Positions 63,959 to 64,000 of a DNA stretch of 64,000 nt are shown here, piece after piece. The DNA is from Paracoccus sp. JM45. Lineage in GTDB: Bacteria; Pseudomonadota; Alphaproteobacteria; Rhodobacterales; Rhodobacteraceae. The position numbers and the translations under genes were made by a program. The first letter of the stretch is position 1, and each line of letters opens with the position of its first letter. The notes below the pieces were generated by a model. It saw only the letters and a list, made by a program, of their open reading frames with translations, made no database searches and was not told where the DNA came from. The stretch covers positions 264,560-328,559 of the forward strand of contig NZ_QQVY01000004.1 in NCBI RefSeq assembly GCF_003590715.1. The letters run 5' to 3'.

Positions 63959-64000
63959 ATGACGAAACGAAAGCGCTATTCTGCGGAGTTCAAGGCGAAG
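63959..64000 (+). CDS. IS3-family transposase OrfA, start only
   Basis: Fourteen codons before the window ends: MTKRKRYSAEFKAK, the standard beginning of the helix-turn-helix OrfA protein of IS3-type elements. The rest lies outside the window. No clear Shine-Dalgarno; GACCTGAG precedes it. Confidence 0.8.
   Translation, partial: MTKRKRYSAEFKAK

Larger units (their letters stand above)
60581..64000 (+). mobile_element. Left part of a genomic island integrated at tRNA-Gln
   Basis: The tRNA 3' end, an integrase reading away from it, a phospholipase D-like gene and an IS3-family transposase form a typical island edge. Coding density drops and the operon style of the rest of the window stops. 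The right boundary, expected to carry a direct copy of the tRNA 3' end, is outside the window. The left boundary is inferred from the tRNA only. Confidence 0.75.

Noticed and set aside
60581..64000. Intact prophage
   Set aside because: No capsid, tail, terminase or lysis gene is visible; only an integrase and accessory genes.

Overview
The window looks like chromosomal DNA of an alphaproteobacterium of the order Rhodobacterales (roseobacter/Paracoccus type). This rests on the GC-rich, densely packed genes with many ATGA/GTGA stop-start overlaps, TAXI-type TRAP transport, an LdtR-like MarR regulator, an HWE-family histidine kinase, a pstSCAB-phoU-phoB order and ThyX in place of ThyA. No species can be named from sequence alone.

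Layout. 1-5.3 kb: end of an AEC permease gene, then a polyamine-type ABC importer operon on the minus strand (potA-potD-potB-potC order of transcription). 5.4-8.9 kb: DEAD-box RNA helicase and a divergent chromate-type transporter. 8.9-13.4 kb: a TPP riboswitch followed by thiD-thiO-thiS-thiG-thiE-thiF, a thiamine operon with translational coupling throughout. 13.4-16 kb: methionine importer metNIQ. 16.1-21.9 kb: three overlapping signalling genes (triple-receiver hybrid kinase, CheR-type methyltransferase, HWE kinase with two receivers). 22.1-27 kb: cytochrome b561, and divergently from it a tightly coupled four-gene envelope-lipid operon (CDP-alcohol phosphatidyltransferase, membrane sulfatase-fold enzyme, lipid flippase-like protein, GT4 glycosyltransferase). 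27-33.5 kb: VOC protein and the phosphate regulon pstSCAB-phoU-phoB with a Pho box. 33.5-39.2 kb: thyX, gloA, LdtR-like regulator, sdhE, HTH gene, class I aminotransferase, host-attachment-family protein, a 25-residue membrane protein and 3-hydroxybutyrate dehydrogenase. 39.2-47.9 kb: a candidate small RNA or attenuated leader, a family 5 solute-binding protein with an entericidin-like lipoprotein and a CsbD-like protein, a CDF transporter, xthA, erpA-like, dgt, osmC and prfC. 48-54.5 kb: a large unknown protein, a universal stress protein fused by overlap to a TRAP-TAXI permease, its binding protein, and a uracil-DNA glycosylase. 54.7-59.3 kb: kpsT-kpsE-kdsA-mscS operon for capsule/KDO. 59.3-60.4 kb: BaiN-type flavoprotein.

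From 60.5 kb to the end the character changes. A tRNA-Gln gene is followed at once by a tyrosine integrase interrupted by a single in-frame amber codon, then a phospholipase D-like protein of accessory type and the start of an IS3-family transposase. This is the left edge of an integrated genomic island whose right end lies outside the window.

The points most worth a second look are the four-gene envelope-lipid operon, the promoter-hairpin-terminator unit upstream of bdhA, the likely Shine-Dalgarno-sequestering hairpin downstream of the TPP aptamer, the compact kinase/CheR/kinase cluster, and the amber-interrupted integrase. Everything is read from sequence and family knowledge; no database search was possible.
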